Assembly: GCF_001039355.2 (NCBI RefSeq)
Contig: NW_019774425.1
Coordinates: 258,543-322,542 of the forward strand
Direction of reading: 5' to 3'
From: Lingula anatina
Lineage: Eukaryota > Brachiopoda > Lingulata > Lingulida > Lingulidae
DNA: 64,000 nucleotides
Of this stretch, positions 22,686-33,532 are shown piece after piece. How positions within the stretch are numbered: the stretch's first letter is position 1; every line of letters starts with the position of its first letter. Made by a program: the position numbers and the translations under genes. The notes beneath the pieces are model-generated. The model saw only the letters and a program-made list of their open reading frames with translations. It searched no databases and was not told the origin of the DNA.

Positions 22686-25600
22686 GATATGCATAAATTA
22701 ATTGTGTGGTATGCAGTTCATGCTTACTGTCTGCAAGTCCTCCTTATCTAAAGAAGTATCTGCAAATCTATTGTTTTACTCGATGAATTTTTTAAAAATG
22801 AAATTCAAATGAGAGTAGCATGAGCAAAAGCAGCATTGCTTCTCCTACCCCCCCCTCCCTTCACCCCTTCTTCTGACACCTGAACATGTGGAGAGTTCAC
22901 TCACTTTATTCAGCTTATCACGTGCACATGTACCAGAATCGAAATGATCTAATAATTGTATTTAGTAGGCTTCATTGAGCTGTCATCCAGGGTATAGACC
23001 TGCCTCACTAATCTCATATTCCTGTCTCTTAACAGTTTGTTTATTGCAGCGTGTGTGACAGCTTATCCTGGAAACAGTTTCTGTTGAAAGAGCATGCTGT
23101 ACCAAATGTAACATCAGCTACATAGAAATGACTAATACAATCTAAAAAAAAGTTAAGTGGAATTTGCTCACTTTTTTCACCATGCTTAATGTATTTACCT
23201 AAAAATCTATACCAAAATCACAAAACATCAAAAAATTGCATTCATATTGTATATTAAACTCAATGTTTCTATGAAGTAAAAACTCGAGTTTCAAAATAAT
23301 AAATTCCATTGAAATTAAGATCCACCAGATGGCATATCAACTAATACCAATTGCAAGTTATGAGGAGTGGATTCATGTTTTTGGATTTTCTGTCCTGGGT
23401 TATGCACTCTCAGTCTGGATTGCAAAAGATGGTCAGCAGACGTCCCTATAGGGCTTTCCACATAGTAAACTGCCATTGTGAAAAAAGGAATATGTTGAAT
23501 TATTAAAGGTTGTTTTGAGTAAACTATCATTTGCTACATTTGATAATTCCTTTGAAACTAGAAAAGATACTGCCCCTAAGGAATGTTTTTTTAGTATATG
23601 CTATAGCATTAATTGCTATTTTTGGGGCACACAGTCACAGTTATGTTACCATGACTGAATTTCCAGCTCCTCTTGATTGACAGGGAAACTAAAAGTTAAT
23701 AACATAGAAAGAAAAATAATTTTGCTGCCATACTAGCTGTTATTTCTCAATGGCAGTATAATTTATAACTAAGTTATTGCTTCATTGCTTCATTGCTTCA
23801 TGTGCCCTTTTAATGAGAGACCACATTTGGATACTGGCTAGGTAGATGTATGGTTGTGACTGATGCAATAAACCTCAAGCAATTACTGCCAATATGCTGC
23901 TGGTATTCAATGTCCTGTAAGTGTGCACATGTGGAGATTTGAAGTTGGTAGGAAGCTAGCAAGCAGTAGATCTGAGTTTCGGATTAAAGTCAAAATGCTG
24001 CCTGAACCATAACTGTGTGATTGGTATTTTTAGAATTTGGCTTGAAAGATTTAAAAGGTGGATGATTTTTTTTTCAGGTGCATATATATATATCTGACAA
24101 TGAAAAATATTAAATGCTTAAAAAGACACTAATAAACATTTTGGATATCTTTATCAGATGAAGCTTGCCTCGTCCCATGCACTAGAAATTAAATAGTTTA
24201 TGTATGATCCTAAGATATAGATACATGCAAAAATAAAAATCTGGTAAACAGTTTGAGGAAAACTGGGATGACTAAACCAAAACTTCAACCCCCCCCCCCC
24301 CCCCCAAAAAAAAAAAAAAAAAAAAATTAACTATAGCTTCATTTCTGAAAAAAGTTTCCTGTGGTTCAGGGTATAATTGTGCAATTTTCAACAATCAGCA
24401 GGCAAGCATTTTTGATGTAATTACCCCTCATGTACCAGTAGCCATTTCAAAATACAGAGTTGTAATGTAATATGGAATATGTCAGTTTAAAAGTACTGTC
24501 TAGGTAAAAGTTTTTTTTAACCTACATCACATACAAGAAATGTGAATAGAAGAATGTGTAGTCAGCTGTGTCAGTACTGATTATTATTCAGACAAATAGG
24601 ATAAAAATAAATGAAAATGTTATGAAATAATATTCCATATTAAATGCCAACTCTGTATTCTTACACATGCTGGTAATTATCTTGTTTCAAGGACAGCAAT
24701 TTTTGCGTATATTACTGAATGTTTCTTAATTCTTATAAATTTTTATGTAACAATTAATGTTTATATTTGAGGAAAACTGGGATGACTATACCAAAACTCT
24801 GTAAACAGTGTGTAAGTTTTTTTTACTCTAGCTTCATTTCTGAAAAAAGTTTCCTGTGGTTCAGGGTTTAATTGTGCAATTTTCAACAATCAGCAGGCAA
24901 GCATTTTTGATGTAATTACCCCTCATGTACCAGTAGCCAATTCAAAATACAGAGTTGTAATGTAATATGGAATATGTCAGTTTAAAAGTACTGTCTAGGT
25001 AAAAGTTTTTTTTAACTTACATCACATACAAGAAATGTGAATAGAAGAATGTGTAGTCAGCTGTGTCAGTACTGATTATTATTCAGACAAATAGGATAAA
25101 AATAAATGAAAATGTTATGAAATAATATTCCATATTAAATGTCAACTCTGTATTCTTACACATGCTGGTAATTATCCTGTTTTAAGGACAGCAATTTTTG
25201 CGAATTTTACTGAATGTTTCTTAATTCTTATAAATGGCCACTTTAAGCTGCTGGTATACCATGTTTTAAACAAAAAACACTGAAGTTCAAGTTCATGTGC
25301 ACGGAGGGTTGAAATGGCAAAGGAGGGTATGTAATGGAAATGAAAGCAACATTTTCCTATCACCATTGAAATGCTCATGATCACTTGACATGATATTTGA
25401 CTGATGATGTTATCCATGGCTAGCAAGGGCAGTTCCAGGATTATTTGCATGCGAAGCAGACCCTTTCCCCCCCCCCTTCCCCTTGGCATGGTGTGTTCTT
25501 GAAATTTTGGTATTTTAGAGGACGAACAGTGCCATTTGGTATGGTTTAGAACTGTGCTTCAGCTAGTCAAAATTCTGATTTCAAGAGGGGACCATTGGTG

Positions 25601-26334
25601 TGATTTTTTTCAGAAATCAAGGGTGGGTCTGGACCCCACTGACCCCCCTCCCCCTCCCCCCAAACCCACCACTGTTTGTCCATGAAATTCATGGTTTTCG
25701 ACCAACTAGAGTTAAAGATACATACCATCAATTAGTTGACTGACCAATCAGAGTAAAAGAAACATATCATCAATCAGGTGATAAACAAGGCCAACAATTT
25801 CAAAAAGGGTGTTCTTTTTGGGAAAATGTGGACCTTTAACCATGAAACCTTCATGAACCTAGATCAGATTTTACCCAGAGCAGACCTTTTCCCATGAAAA
25901 AATTGCTGTTTTTTCGAACCCTCCAAATTCCCCTGGCTGTGGGCCTGTGAACAATGTCAGTGACAGCCAAGTTGCAACTTATTATGTTATCTTGGAGGAC
26001 ACTAAGGTTGAGATTGTGCCAAGGTCGATGTTGCTTTTCTGAGGTCTGTAAACCACATACTGACCTAAACAAAAATCACTTATTGTGTAACATCTGAAAG
26101 CCCCAACATAGATGCCATTTGTATATTTGCAGCATGTGATTTATGATGTGTCAGTCTGTTTCTGAGTTTTTAGAGTCTCTCTCGTAATAGAGATGTACAC
26201 TCATCATGGTAAAAGAGTCATTTTAAAACTCAAAAACAAGTTTATAGACCATGAATTTTATGTCATTTTTGGACAGGTATTTGAATATATCTTTGTGATT
26301 AAAGGGAAATCTAGTGATTTTTTCAAATCTGTAT

Positions 26335-26377
<43 letters not shown>

Positions 26378-27375
26378 TTTTTGCTATGCAAATGCTTTGT
26401 ATTAAATACCATTAATAAGTATCATTTTATAATATACTAGTAGAATTACAACCTTTAACTTGTCATCAGACTTCTCTAAGGGCGCATTCCCACAGATTTT
26501 AGATTGATCTATCCCCGTGGGGAGTCTCACTAGAATACTGTCAGATAATCTGGCTTAAATGTCCGTCCCACCTAATACAAGCTGTAAGGGGGTAATTAAC
26601 TCTCGTGCCCGCTCGACTAACAGCTATTTAGCGTGAACCCCCAGGGAGTTAGGTCGATCTAAGTTGGATCGATCTAATCTCTGGGAATGGGATCTAAGGC
26701 TATCACACAGAGAGGAGGACTATTGACTTATTAATGAGGGTGCATTAAAATAGCTGACTTAAATTTAAAAAAACTAATTGAAACTACCCAAGTCATTGTG
26801 GGATTTCAAATTTCAAGGTGCAGTAGGTTACCTTTGGGTGGCCTTGTGTCATTTGTTTGTATGCCTGGTGTAGTGAAACAAGTGGTTTTAACAGAATAAT
26901 ATCACTGTCTATAAGTGTTTTTTTTTCAGATTGTCATAATGCACATTTTGATTATCTTCCTCTTCACTGAGTTAGTCTTTACTCTTTACTTTTTTATACA
27001 TTTCTATCAAACTGTTTTGGTGTCTTTTTTTTTTTTGCACTGTGTGACCTTAGCTTCAAATAATTTTTTCTGTCTTTCTTTTTTGTTAACAGATAACTTT
27101 AGACTTTTCTGTTTTATTTTTAACAAGTGTTTTAATTTCATTCAGACTGTGAGCTCTTTAATAATGATTTTATTTATTTAAACTCGTTATCTCTATTGCA
27201 CTTTCTCAATCTCCAGGAATCTTCACAGCTAGAAATGCAAGAAGAAATATGGTCCCTCATCAGCAGGTGGCAGTCAGAAGTGAAACCTGAGGTGATGGCA
27301 GATAATGATAGCAATAATAACAATAATGGCAAAAGTGACGTTGGAAAATATAGAGATGGACCAGATTTGGTCTAA
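8500..27375 (+). CDS. Gene A: 3' part of an unidentified Ser/acidic-rich protein with C-terminal coiled coil
   Basis: Five consecutive exons (8500-8654, 9452-9580, 12356-12436, 13714-13767, 27217-27375) join in frame through consensus GT-AG junctions, all phase 0 after the first, and end in TAA. They give about 192 residues. First comes an acidic serine-rich stretch with SEEDESPRH and VPDWLKA, then ELEDAEFIPVDGKSPP. A coiled coil of about 60 residues follows (ELHQRIEALEEENKMLKE, then QEKIQILEEKESSQLEMQ, ending IWSLISRW), and last an Asn/Asp-rich tail. The first visible exon needs one base from an upstream exon, so the N-terminal part lies left of the window or before 8500 and was not found. 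I do not recognise the family; a scaffold or trafficking-type protein is only a guess. Confidence 0.72.
9452..9580 (+). CDS. Gene A exon (linker)
   Basis: Acceptor TTGTTTCAG, 43 codons, donor GTGAGT, phase 0 at both ends. Starts ELEDAEFIPVDGKSPPVV and ends EKEITESNM. Confidence 0.7.
9925..9987. repeat. (ATTT)n microsatellite
   Basis: About 15 tandem ATTT units in the gene A intron. Similar short ATTT tracts occur at about 15705-15727, 16765-16792, 19830-19858, 20918-20957 and 26332-26383. Confidence 0.95.
9990..12355. other. Gene A intron, no further feature supported
   Basis: AT-rich sequence with an AAC-type tract at about 10440-10456 and a poly-T at about 11191-11208. No exon with both splice sites and a plausible protein is seen on either strand. 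Confidence 0.5.
12356..12436 (+). CDS. Gene A exon (start of coiled coil)
   Basis: Acceptor TTTTTACAG, 27 codons, donor GTAATG. Encodes GNNSRHSTDSFAELHQRIEA then LEEENKM; leucine and isoleucine fall at heptad positions. Confidence 0.72.
13714..13767 (+). CDS. Gene A exon (coiled coil)
   Basis: Acceptor TCTCATTGCAG, 18 codons LKETVQKQQEKIQILEEK, donor GTGGGT. A stronger GTAAGG donor lies four bases later but would shift the frame against the next exon. Confidence 0.68.
13923..14027. repeat. 35-bp minisatellite, three units
   Basis: Units start AATGAACT at 13923, 13958 and 13993 and each contain GTAGAGGGTCAATGTCCCTA with minor changes. Intronic. Confidence 0.85.
14028..15700. other. Gene A intron, no gene seen
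   Basis: AT-rich, unremarkable. Short open frames on both strands lack splice context and composition typical of coding DNA. Confidence 0.45.
16330..16795. repeat. ~460-bp unit repeated at 17430, 19398 and 20490
   Basis: Each unit begins TTTGATTTCTGTAC-AAAGT and contains TGCTTGTCTGTATCAAAATG and CAGCACTGCTT-like blocks, ending in an ATTT microsatellite. Full units are 16330-16795, 19398-19860 and 20490-20960; the one at 17430-17580 is truncated. Divergence of 20490-20960 from the others (about 8-10 percent by eye) shows an older local duplication with ~1.1-kb spacing, distinct from the allelic one. Confidence 0.7.
17854..17892. repeat. (CA)n microsatellite
   Basis: CA repeat with a GCAC start; its allelic partner at about 21297-21332 has a different length and flank. 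Confidence 0.95.
18794..18794. other. Single-N contig join
   Basis: The right contig restarts with GGGGAGTGGAAACAG, which is sequence 15728 on the left contig. Confidence 0.88.
18795..22790. repeat. Second copy of the ~3-kb duplication
   Basis: Matches 15728-18650 in order, with two larger blocks unique to this copy (20620-21015, and 22035-22730 which includes an (AT)n tract). The match resumes at CTCCTTATCTAAAGAAGTAT near 22738 and fades after about 22790. Confidence 0.78.
22640..22683. repeat. (AT)n microsatellite
   Basis: About 22 AT units inside the block absent from the other copy. Confidence 0.95.
22791..24250. other. Gene A intron, no gene seen
   Basis: Mixed AT-rich intron with a short TTCATTGC triplication near 23781-23800. 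Nothing coding is supported. Confidence 0.45.
24252..25233. repeat. ~515-bp tandem duplication without a gap
   Basis: Unit 1 starts TTGAGGAAAACTGGGATGAC at 24252 and unit 2 at 24767. They stay collinear to TTCTTAATTCTTATAAAT with few differences. Unit 1 replaces a short TCTGTAAACAG segment with a C17-A21 homopolymer pair at 24289-24326. No N separates the units, unlike the other duplications here. Confidence 0.85.
25234..26470. other. Gene A intron with low-complexity and small repeats
   Basis: Contains C-rich tracts (about 25466-25478, 25643-25665), an imperfect ~43-bp tandem pair with ACCAA(C/T)(T/C)AGAGT at 25700-25785, and an (ATTT)n tract at 26332-26383. The block GGCAGTTCCAGGATTATTT at about 25428 is echoed at about 29329, a dispersed repeat. 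No exon supported. Confidence 0.5.
26476..26699. mobile_element. MITE-like foldback element
   Basis: The left end GCATTCCCACAGATTTTAGA, followed by TTGATCT, is the imperfect reverse complement of the right end GATCGATCTAATCTCTGGGA, followed by ATGGGAT. CTAAGG occurs directly at both edges (26476-26481 and 26694-26699), a possible target duplication. Interior is richer in CpG than the intron. No coding capacity. Confidence 0.65.
27217..27375 (+). CDS. Gene A terminal coding exon
   Basis: Acceptor TTTCTCAATCTCCAG, 52 codons and TAA at 27373-27375. Starts ESSQLEMQEEIWSLISRWQS, finishing the coiled coil, then an Asn/Asp-rich tail and DGPDLV. It follows a 13.4-kb intron that is inflated by the 15728/18795 duplication. 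Confidence 0.74.
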   Translation, partial: ESSQLEMQEEIWSLISRWQSEVKPEVMADNDSNNNNNGKSDVGKYRDGPDLV

Positions 27376-29520
27376 TGCAGAGTCATTTTTCTTGCTTCTG
27401 CCTGATATCCAGTGTCAGCTAGGCATGAAAATGGCAGAAGCTGTTTCTTTGCCATTTTAAACCAGTGAGCATGAGTAGTAGCGTGCTAACAAGGTATTTT
27501 TTTGGAAACTATTTGTCATTTTATTCTAGAAATAAACTGGGAGAGCAGCTTTTAAGCTTTGTTTAACAATTACAGCAAAAAACCAGGAAGTGAAATCAGT
27601 TTATAGTATATAATCATTTAAATTTTGTATTTACTTTGAAATTTTACACATATTTGTACATGAATTTTTTACTTTGTATACCATGACATTTATTTTTGTT
27701 GTGATATATTATATTGTATTGGAGCAGTTAATTAACACTTTCAGCGTATGATGAATTTAAGGCAAGCAATATCAAATTTAATTTATTTGTCTTACTGGTA
27801 TTTTATTGGGTGAGCTTTTTCAAAACTGGCAATCTTCATCCCTACCAAAGATAAGGTACCAGCTACATATCTGCTGTTTTCTCATTTGTTTTAAAATCAA
27901 AATTTCTCATCAATATTTTTTTAAAATTATATGCAAACAAATATAAATTATTTTAGATACTGATATTATTTTAGTTAATATTATTATTGAACACCCTTTT
28001 GATTTGGTTTTCTTTTAATGTCAAATTTTTGGTAGTTTAATATTTAAGATAAGTACTTAAGATAACTTTTTTATTATAAAAGAACTCTAATTAGAATAAA
28101 AGGAAACTTTAAAATGTAGATTGCAAAGAAAATCTTCTTGAGCAAAAGGAAGAGCATGCATATGTTTTATATGAAATTCATCATGTTAACTTTATAAATA
28201 CTTTGTATTCAAAATATTTTTTCAAAACATTTTGCACTGTGATATTTTGTCTTTGTGTAACTCCCACCATTACTGCAAAAACATAATTATGTCTTATTTA
28301 AAATTTTTTGTATGGCCAAAAATGCAAGCCAATTTATTAGAAATTTTTGCGGGCATCTCTTTCTCTCTAGCTCTCTCTCTTGCTCTTTGCATTATACATG
28401 TAATGCGACTAGCACTGTTAATAACAACATATGAATCCAAGTTTTGTTATGGCATTATTTAAATTTATTTTTCGATTTGATTGATTAAAAATTAATTAGA
28501 TCTAATTCGATTATTACATATTGCTTTTTACTTTTGTATATTATATAATGTTGTGTACAAGGAAGCGTTGTATATGTAAAATTCAAGGCACTGTTTCTTT
28601 AAATACTGTAAAAACCATTGCATTTTTCTACAACATGTGTGCTTTACCCTTTGAAATGGTGTGTTCTACCAATTAATTTCCCAAACTATCTCAGAGCCCT
28701 ATGTGTCCTTTGGATGGGTACTTTCTAGTAATCTCATATGTGAACTGAATTATTGATGAATAATGTCTTCCGTCCTGTGCATTGCTTGCTTAATGTCTCT
28801 AACTAATAAGAAGGATATGTGTATGATAGAAATGTCAATAGTCAAAGATTGATATTCATTTTTGAAAAACAACTTGGCATTTCACATAGGCATGATCTTG
28901 AGATGTTGTAAGAGTTTGAATAGATATTTTTAGATTATTTAATAAATCATTATTTAATATGGTAGTTACTTTTGAAAATCTATCATTTTTGAAAGTATCT
29001 GTCTGTCTATTTGTGTGTAAGTATTTCTGTTAACACTGAACAGGTGGCAAATTTGATTATATCACTTGCATTTTTTTTCTAAGGAGGTTTCTGGTATGTT
29101 ACCAAACATTTTTGGTGATGATAAGATTGTCATTCATACCTATTTATACCAGTAAAATGCAAATGTGGCATAAAATGCAGGGAAATGCTTAGTCCTGAAA
29201 CAGGAAATTGAAAGGGCAGAGTTGTTATTCCTGTTGCCCTCAATGTTGTTCTAGAAGGGCCATCATTCGTTCTTTTCAGGCCAAGTACATCAGGTCCTTT
29301 GCAATGTCAGGGCAATAGGCAGGGGCATTTCCAGGATTATTTGAAGGGGAGGTCTGTGTATGTTTTTTAATTTGCTCTGTTCCTTGCAGGGTTTTATCTA
29401 TTCACCGAATTAATTATTTAATATCCTGAATTGTAATGTGGTTGTGCCTTTTTCTTCTTCCAACTACAGGAGGCAACATGCTATGGATTCTAGTAAATAA
29501 ACATAATTTTTGTGCTTTGT
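27376..29520 (+). other. Probable 3' UTR of gene A
   Basis: AT-rich, no open frame of note. AATAAA hexamers on the plus strand lie at 27531-27536, 28941-28946 and 29496-29501. The last is followed by a GT-rich stretch (TTTTGTGCTTTGTG) that fits a cleavage site, so either a short or a ~2.1-kb 3' UTR is possible. Confidence 0.45.
29496..29501 (+). terminator. Candidate distal polyadenylation signal of gene A
   Basis: AATAAA followed within 30 bases by a T/GT-rich element. The proximal AATAAA at 27531 is the alternative. Confidence 0.35.
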
Positions 29521-30036
29521 GCACCTTGCCAGGTTTCCATTCAATTTAATTACATATATTTAAATTTGAAAAAAAAATTTTTTTTTTCTAAAGGCACCCT
29601 TATGACTTATAAACATGGTCTAAAATGAATACTTTTGACAGAAGTGATTATTCCACATTTTATTCCCTTTAATAAAAAAAAAAGGAGTAAAAAGCCCAGA
29701 TATCTCATGCCCTTGACAATCATCACAAGTCCTGTGAGGCCCTGGGAGTGGAAAGTTCACTTTATCCAAAGCATTTTATGCAGTGAAGCATTCAATAATG
29801 TATGCTGATGCAGCTGTATATATATATATGGATTTACAGACACAGACGTCAACCAATTCTTGTTATAATAAATGATATATTAGGAGTGAATGCTGGCAAT
29901 ATGCCATTTGGCACAGAACAGCTACTGACTGCATTGACACAATAACCAATTCTGGACATGCAGGATTCACTGAGTTTCATGTAAACAATCATATACCAGT
30001 ACTTATGCAAATATACTTTTTTTATATTTGTATCCT

Positions 30037-30038
<2 letters not shown>

Positions 30039-30076
<38 letters not shown>
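30039..30076. repeat. (CA)n microsatellite
   Basis: Nineteen CA units. Confidence 0.95.
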
Positions 30077-30077
<1 letters not shown>

Positions 30078-31167
30078 CAGGAATAACCAAAATTTTACAC
30101 AAAATTCAGGAATCCTTACAACTGAACTTACGAGAAATTCTTACAACTGAACTTACGGAGTGAACCTGGCTGTAATGATTTATGTTTTAGAATAGGATTG
30201 CACTTTGATGTGAGTTGTCAAATGAATCTGTTATTGATTTTCATCATTGGTGTCACTATATATTTAGGCTAATGCTGATGTTATTAAGCTTAGTTTTCAT
30301 TTTTCACACAAAAAATACATTATCTGTAATTGGTTTGTTCTGTTGTACTTGGCCTTTGTTTCAGTTGCTCCTGATGTACATGTATGTGCTTTTGCAAATA
30401 CAGGTAAAAAGAGATTGATATCTCTTGGTTTGTTTGTTCACATTTTCTATTAAATTTAATTCAATTTAAGTTAATAATACTTCAGGCCCATAGCATGGAG
30501 GGGGGGGGGTTAAGGGGTTTGCTGACTGGAGTCCCCTGATCCAGCAAAGAAAGGATGAATACATATATTAAGGCAGTCTTCAATGGAAAATAAATTGATC
30601 CTCTGCTTAAGCATGTTCATATCTGTTTAAAATCCTAAACAAAAATTAATCTGATTATCCAGTGCCCACTAAGTTACCAATGCTTAGACTCATGCCAATT
30701 TCTTTAATTTTTTCACTCTTCTTCTTCTTATTATTATTATTATTATGAGATATGACTACATGGGCATTTTGTTAGAAGAAGAATACGTTAATTACTAGAT
30801 CTTTTCAATGGGGGAAATTGTGAATTTTACAGATATTGTATTTTTAAGTAATTTCTTTGAATTAGAACATTTTTATTGAGTGATAGCATCAATTAATTTA
30901 AAAACAGGCTACTCTGTAATTCTATTCTTTGCAGCAAAAGCACCACAAATGCTGTATATAAATTTAATTTGTGATTATAAAATTATGTATCTGAAAGTTT
31001 GCTTATTTTATGCCCATTGAAAAGATCAAGTGATTACTGTCTAAGTTGCTTTACCAGCTGTGGGTTTTTGGCAGGAGGAAAATGTAACCACTTTCATCGT
31101 GGCTACATTTCTTGTCACCCTTTTGCCGACGGCAGCATTTCCTAATACTATTTGTCATAATTCTGGC

Positions 31168-31310
31168 AAGTTTTTTAAAAGTCTTAGTTGAACATTGCAT
31201 AAAATCAGGCACTTATTCTGAAACTTATTATTTTTTTTTAAAAAGTTTTTTAAATGTCTTAGTTGAACATTGCATAAAATCAGGCACTTATTATGAAACA
31301 CATTTTCTTT
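31168..31310. repeat. 75-bp tandem duplication
   Basis: AAGTTTTTTAAA(A/T)GTCTTA, then GTTGAACATTGCATAAAATC and AGGCACTTATT, occurs at 31168 and again at 31243 with only a few changes. Confidence 0.88.
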
Positions 31311-32504
31311 TTTTATGCCATATATTGTTGTCATGATTTTAAGATTTTTAAACCAGTCCCTATGAAGGCACATATAGTCTGCTGATTGAAATATGTAAAA
31401 TATCGTTAAAACAGATTTTAATCACAGCTTATTGTGTACAGGCATGGTGGAAAACCATATGTGACTTATTATCCTCGAACTTACTGGAGTAATTTATGGC
31501 AGAAAAATATAGTTCAAGTTTCAATAGCAGCTTTATTGGACCATTTTCTCGAATTAAGTTATACTGTTATTTGTGAGTTTTTCTTTTTTTTCACAAATTG
31601 GCATTTTCAATGTGTTACTTTGAAATCCTGTGGCCTGAACTATAGTTACATATCTTCAATGTCTATATTACCTGTAGTATGTAATTAAAATTTGATGGTG
31701 ATTATGCTTTTAAGCATTATGTAGTATTGCATCAAAACTGTCAAAAAATAGTGTAGTGGCATCATTATTTTCTGCTCTATTTTATTTTTCCCTGAAAGGG
31801 AAAACTTCATTTTCTCACTATCAATCACTCAAAGGACTATGCAAACACATTTCTGAGTTGGCTTTTTAAATCCATTCAGCCCACCCAAAGTCCTAATTAA
31901 ACCACTGTTGCTACACTCTGAGGAAAGTTTGGGTGTCTGGGTATCATTTCGTATACCTCCCCCCCCCCCTCCATCAATGGTATTTAATATACCATTTGTA
32001 GGGATGTCTTTGTTTTAAACTCTTTTTTTTAAGAACTTTTTTCTTTGGCCCCATGATGTATACCCTGCAAGAATAGTATTTATAGGCTATAACCCAACAA
32101 AAGTTGCATACTCACGCCAATTGAAAAGGCATGTATATAGGCTTGTAACATTTCATTGAAATTTGCGGTTGAAAATCATATAATCATAGGGTGTTTTTTA
32201 GTTGGTGACTTAGAAGAGAAATTATTGGTATTAGAGACATCAAGAAAATGTGTAAATCACATAATTTTTATACACTAAAAGCTAGAGAGGATGCACTTAA
32301 AATATGATTTAAGCTAAATTTATATTGACCATTATATAATTATATATGAAATCAAATCTGTTAACCTCAATAATTGTGTCATGCACATGCGACACAGTTT
32401 GGATATGGATTTATGGAGCGAGTGAACAATTTAGATGCTCTGGATACAAATGAATAGCTGTAAAATATTCATTATATTGATCTTACTGACAAATAATTAT
32501 AAAA

Positions 32505-32600
32505 CTGAATGGCTTTGCGGTTAGTGCCCACCTCCAAACTGAGAGAATGTTGGTTTGTAGCCCGTCCGAAGTACCCACAAGTTCTTTAATTTTAATTTCC
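32505..32600 (+). mobile_element. tRNA-derived SINE-like remnant
   Basis: TGGCTTTGCGGTTAGTGCCC resembles a pol III A box, and GGTTTGTAGCCC about 33 bases later resembles a B box (GGTTCGANNCC). CTCCAAACTGAGAGAATG between them looks like a decayed anticodon arm. It is too diverged for a working tRNA and is followed by unrelated sequence. Confidence 0.45.
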
Positions 32601-33039
32601 CTATTCCCAGCTTGGTACTCATCAAAAAGGGAGTGAAGGGGAGGGGATTAAAATATTCATCCTAAACCACTGTCTCGTCAGAAATTTCTTACTAGTACTT
32701 TATTCGTACAGCCAGAGAGAATGGTCCAATCTATGTAATTATATGTCAAACCATGGGTTAACCGCAAACCGTGAAGTTGATGGAATGTACTGACCAAAAA
32801 AATACTGATTGCAGCGAAGAAATACTAATTGCGATAGAGGTCTTTAACACATTTTTTCCCATTACAAGCAAGGAACTTGTAAGATCTACCATATAACATT
32901 TATGAAGCGAAACGTCATTTAAACGATATTCCCTTTGTTTTCCTCTTTCAATCCGATGTTTATTCATCTGTCGATTTATAAACATCTTTCATTTTGCTCC
33001 CGGCTTATTATGATGTATCACGATATATATACGAGTAAA

Positions 33040-33532
33040 CTTTGGATACCTGCCAACTGCACTTCCATTGAGGTCAATCTCTCCGACCAATCGGAGACCA
33101 CATGCCACTTTTGCGGTTTACATCTTGGGAGAAAATATGCTTAGGGAAACGGAGTAATGATATGGAATTGTAAAATCACAAGTTAATGTAAATAATTTGC
33201 TTTTTAGTGAAGCAATAACTTATTACATGCGTCAAGTTGTCATAAACCCACATATTCAAGTTAGACTATCAGATTAAAAAAGAAATGTTTCGTAAAGTTG
33301 ACCTAGTTTCCCTATTGGAAGAGTCCATTTCTGTAACTAGGTCAACTCTACACACACCTTCACTCCGGCATTCGATGCAACTGAAAAAGGACGTGTGTGC
33401 TATGTACTAACCTAAGGTGCTTCTTTGTCTCTTTAAACACTTTCGATTTTTAAAATAATTGGCTAGACATTAGTATCATGTATAGTGAATCTTTGGATCA
33501 CATTGCAAGAATATTGCTTTTCATTTTCTCAG
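33040..33532 (+). promoter_or_regulatory. Likely promoter and 5' UTR region of the FAM53-like gene
   Basis: Base composition rises in GC and CpG compared with neighbours. It includes GACCAATCGGAG (CCAAT-type) near 33086, a reversed CCAAT (CTATTGGA) near 33312 and a 13-bp inverted repeat at 33296-33308/33335-33347. TTTTCATTTTCTCAG ends at 33532 and looks like an acceptor, so the start site may lie in an untranslated first exon within this interval. Confidence 0.4.
33296..33347. repeat. Perfect 13-bp inverted repeat with paired AGGTCA half-sites
   Basis: AGTTGACCTAGTT at 33296-33308 and its exact reverse complement AACTAGGTCAACT at 33335-33347, 26 bases apart. Each arm contains the nuclear-receptor half-site AGGTCA, arranged facing outward. 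It could equally form an RNA hairpin if transcribed. Confidence 0.6.

Larger units (their letters stand above)
29521..32504. other. Intergenic region, no gene seen
   Basis: Contains a (CA)n tract at 30039-30076, a 21-bp doublet ATTCTTACAACTGAACTTACG-type near 30113-30158, a (TTA)n tract near 30726-30745 and a ~75-bp tandem duplication at 31168-31310. The minus-strand Cys/Val frame near 29.9-30.1 kb is a microsatellite read-through. Confidence 0.5.

Noticed and set aside
25172-25489. 105-codon minus-strand open frame
   Set aside because: It overlaps the end of a tandem duplication and a C-rich tract, and has no family similarity.
26193-26405. Plus-strand frame ending in a Phe-Ile-Tyr-Leu repeat
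   Set aside because: Read-through of an (ATTT)n microsatellite.
29849-30073. Cys-Val repeat peptide on the minus strand
   Set aside because: Translation of a (CA)n microsatellite.
32505-32600. Possible functional tRNA gene
   Set aside because: The A and B boxes are degenerate and the acceptor and T stems do not pair convincingly; better called a SINE-like remnant.
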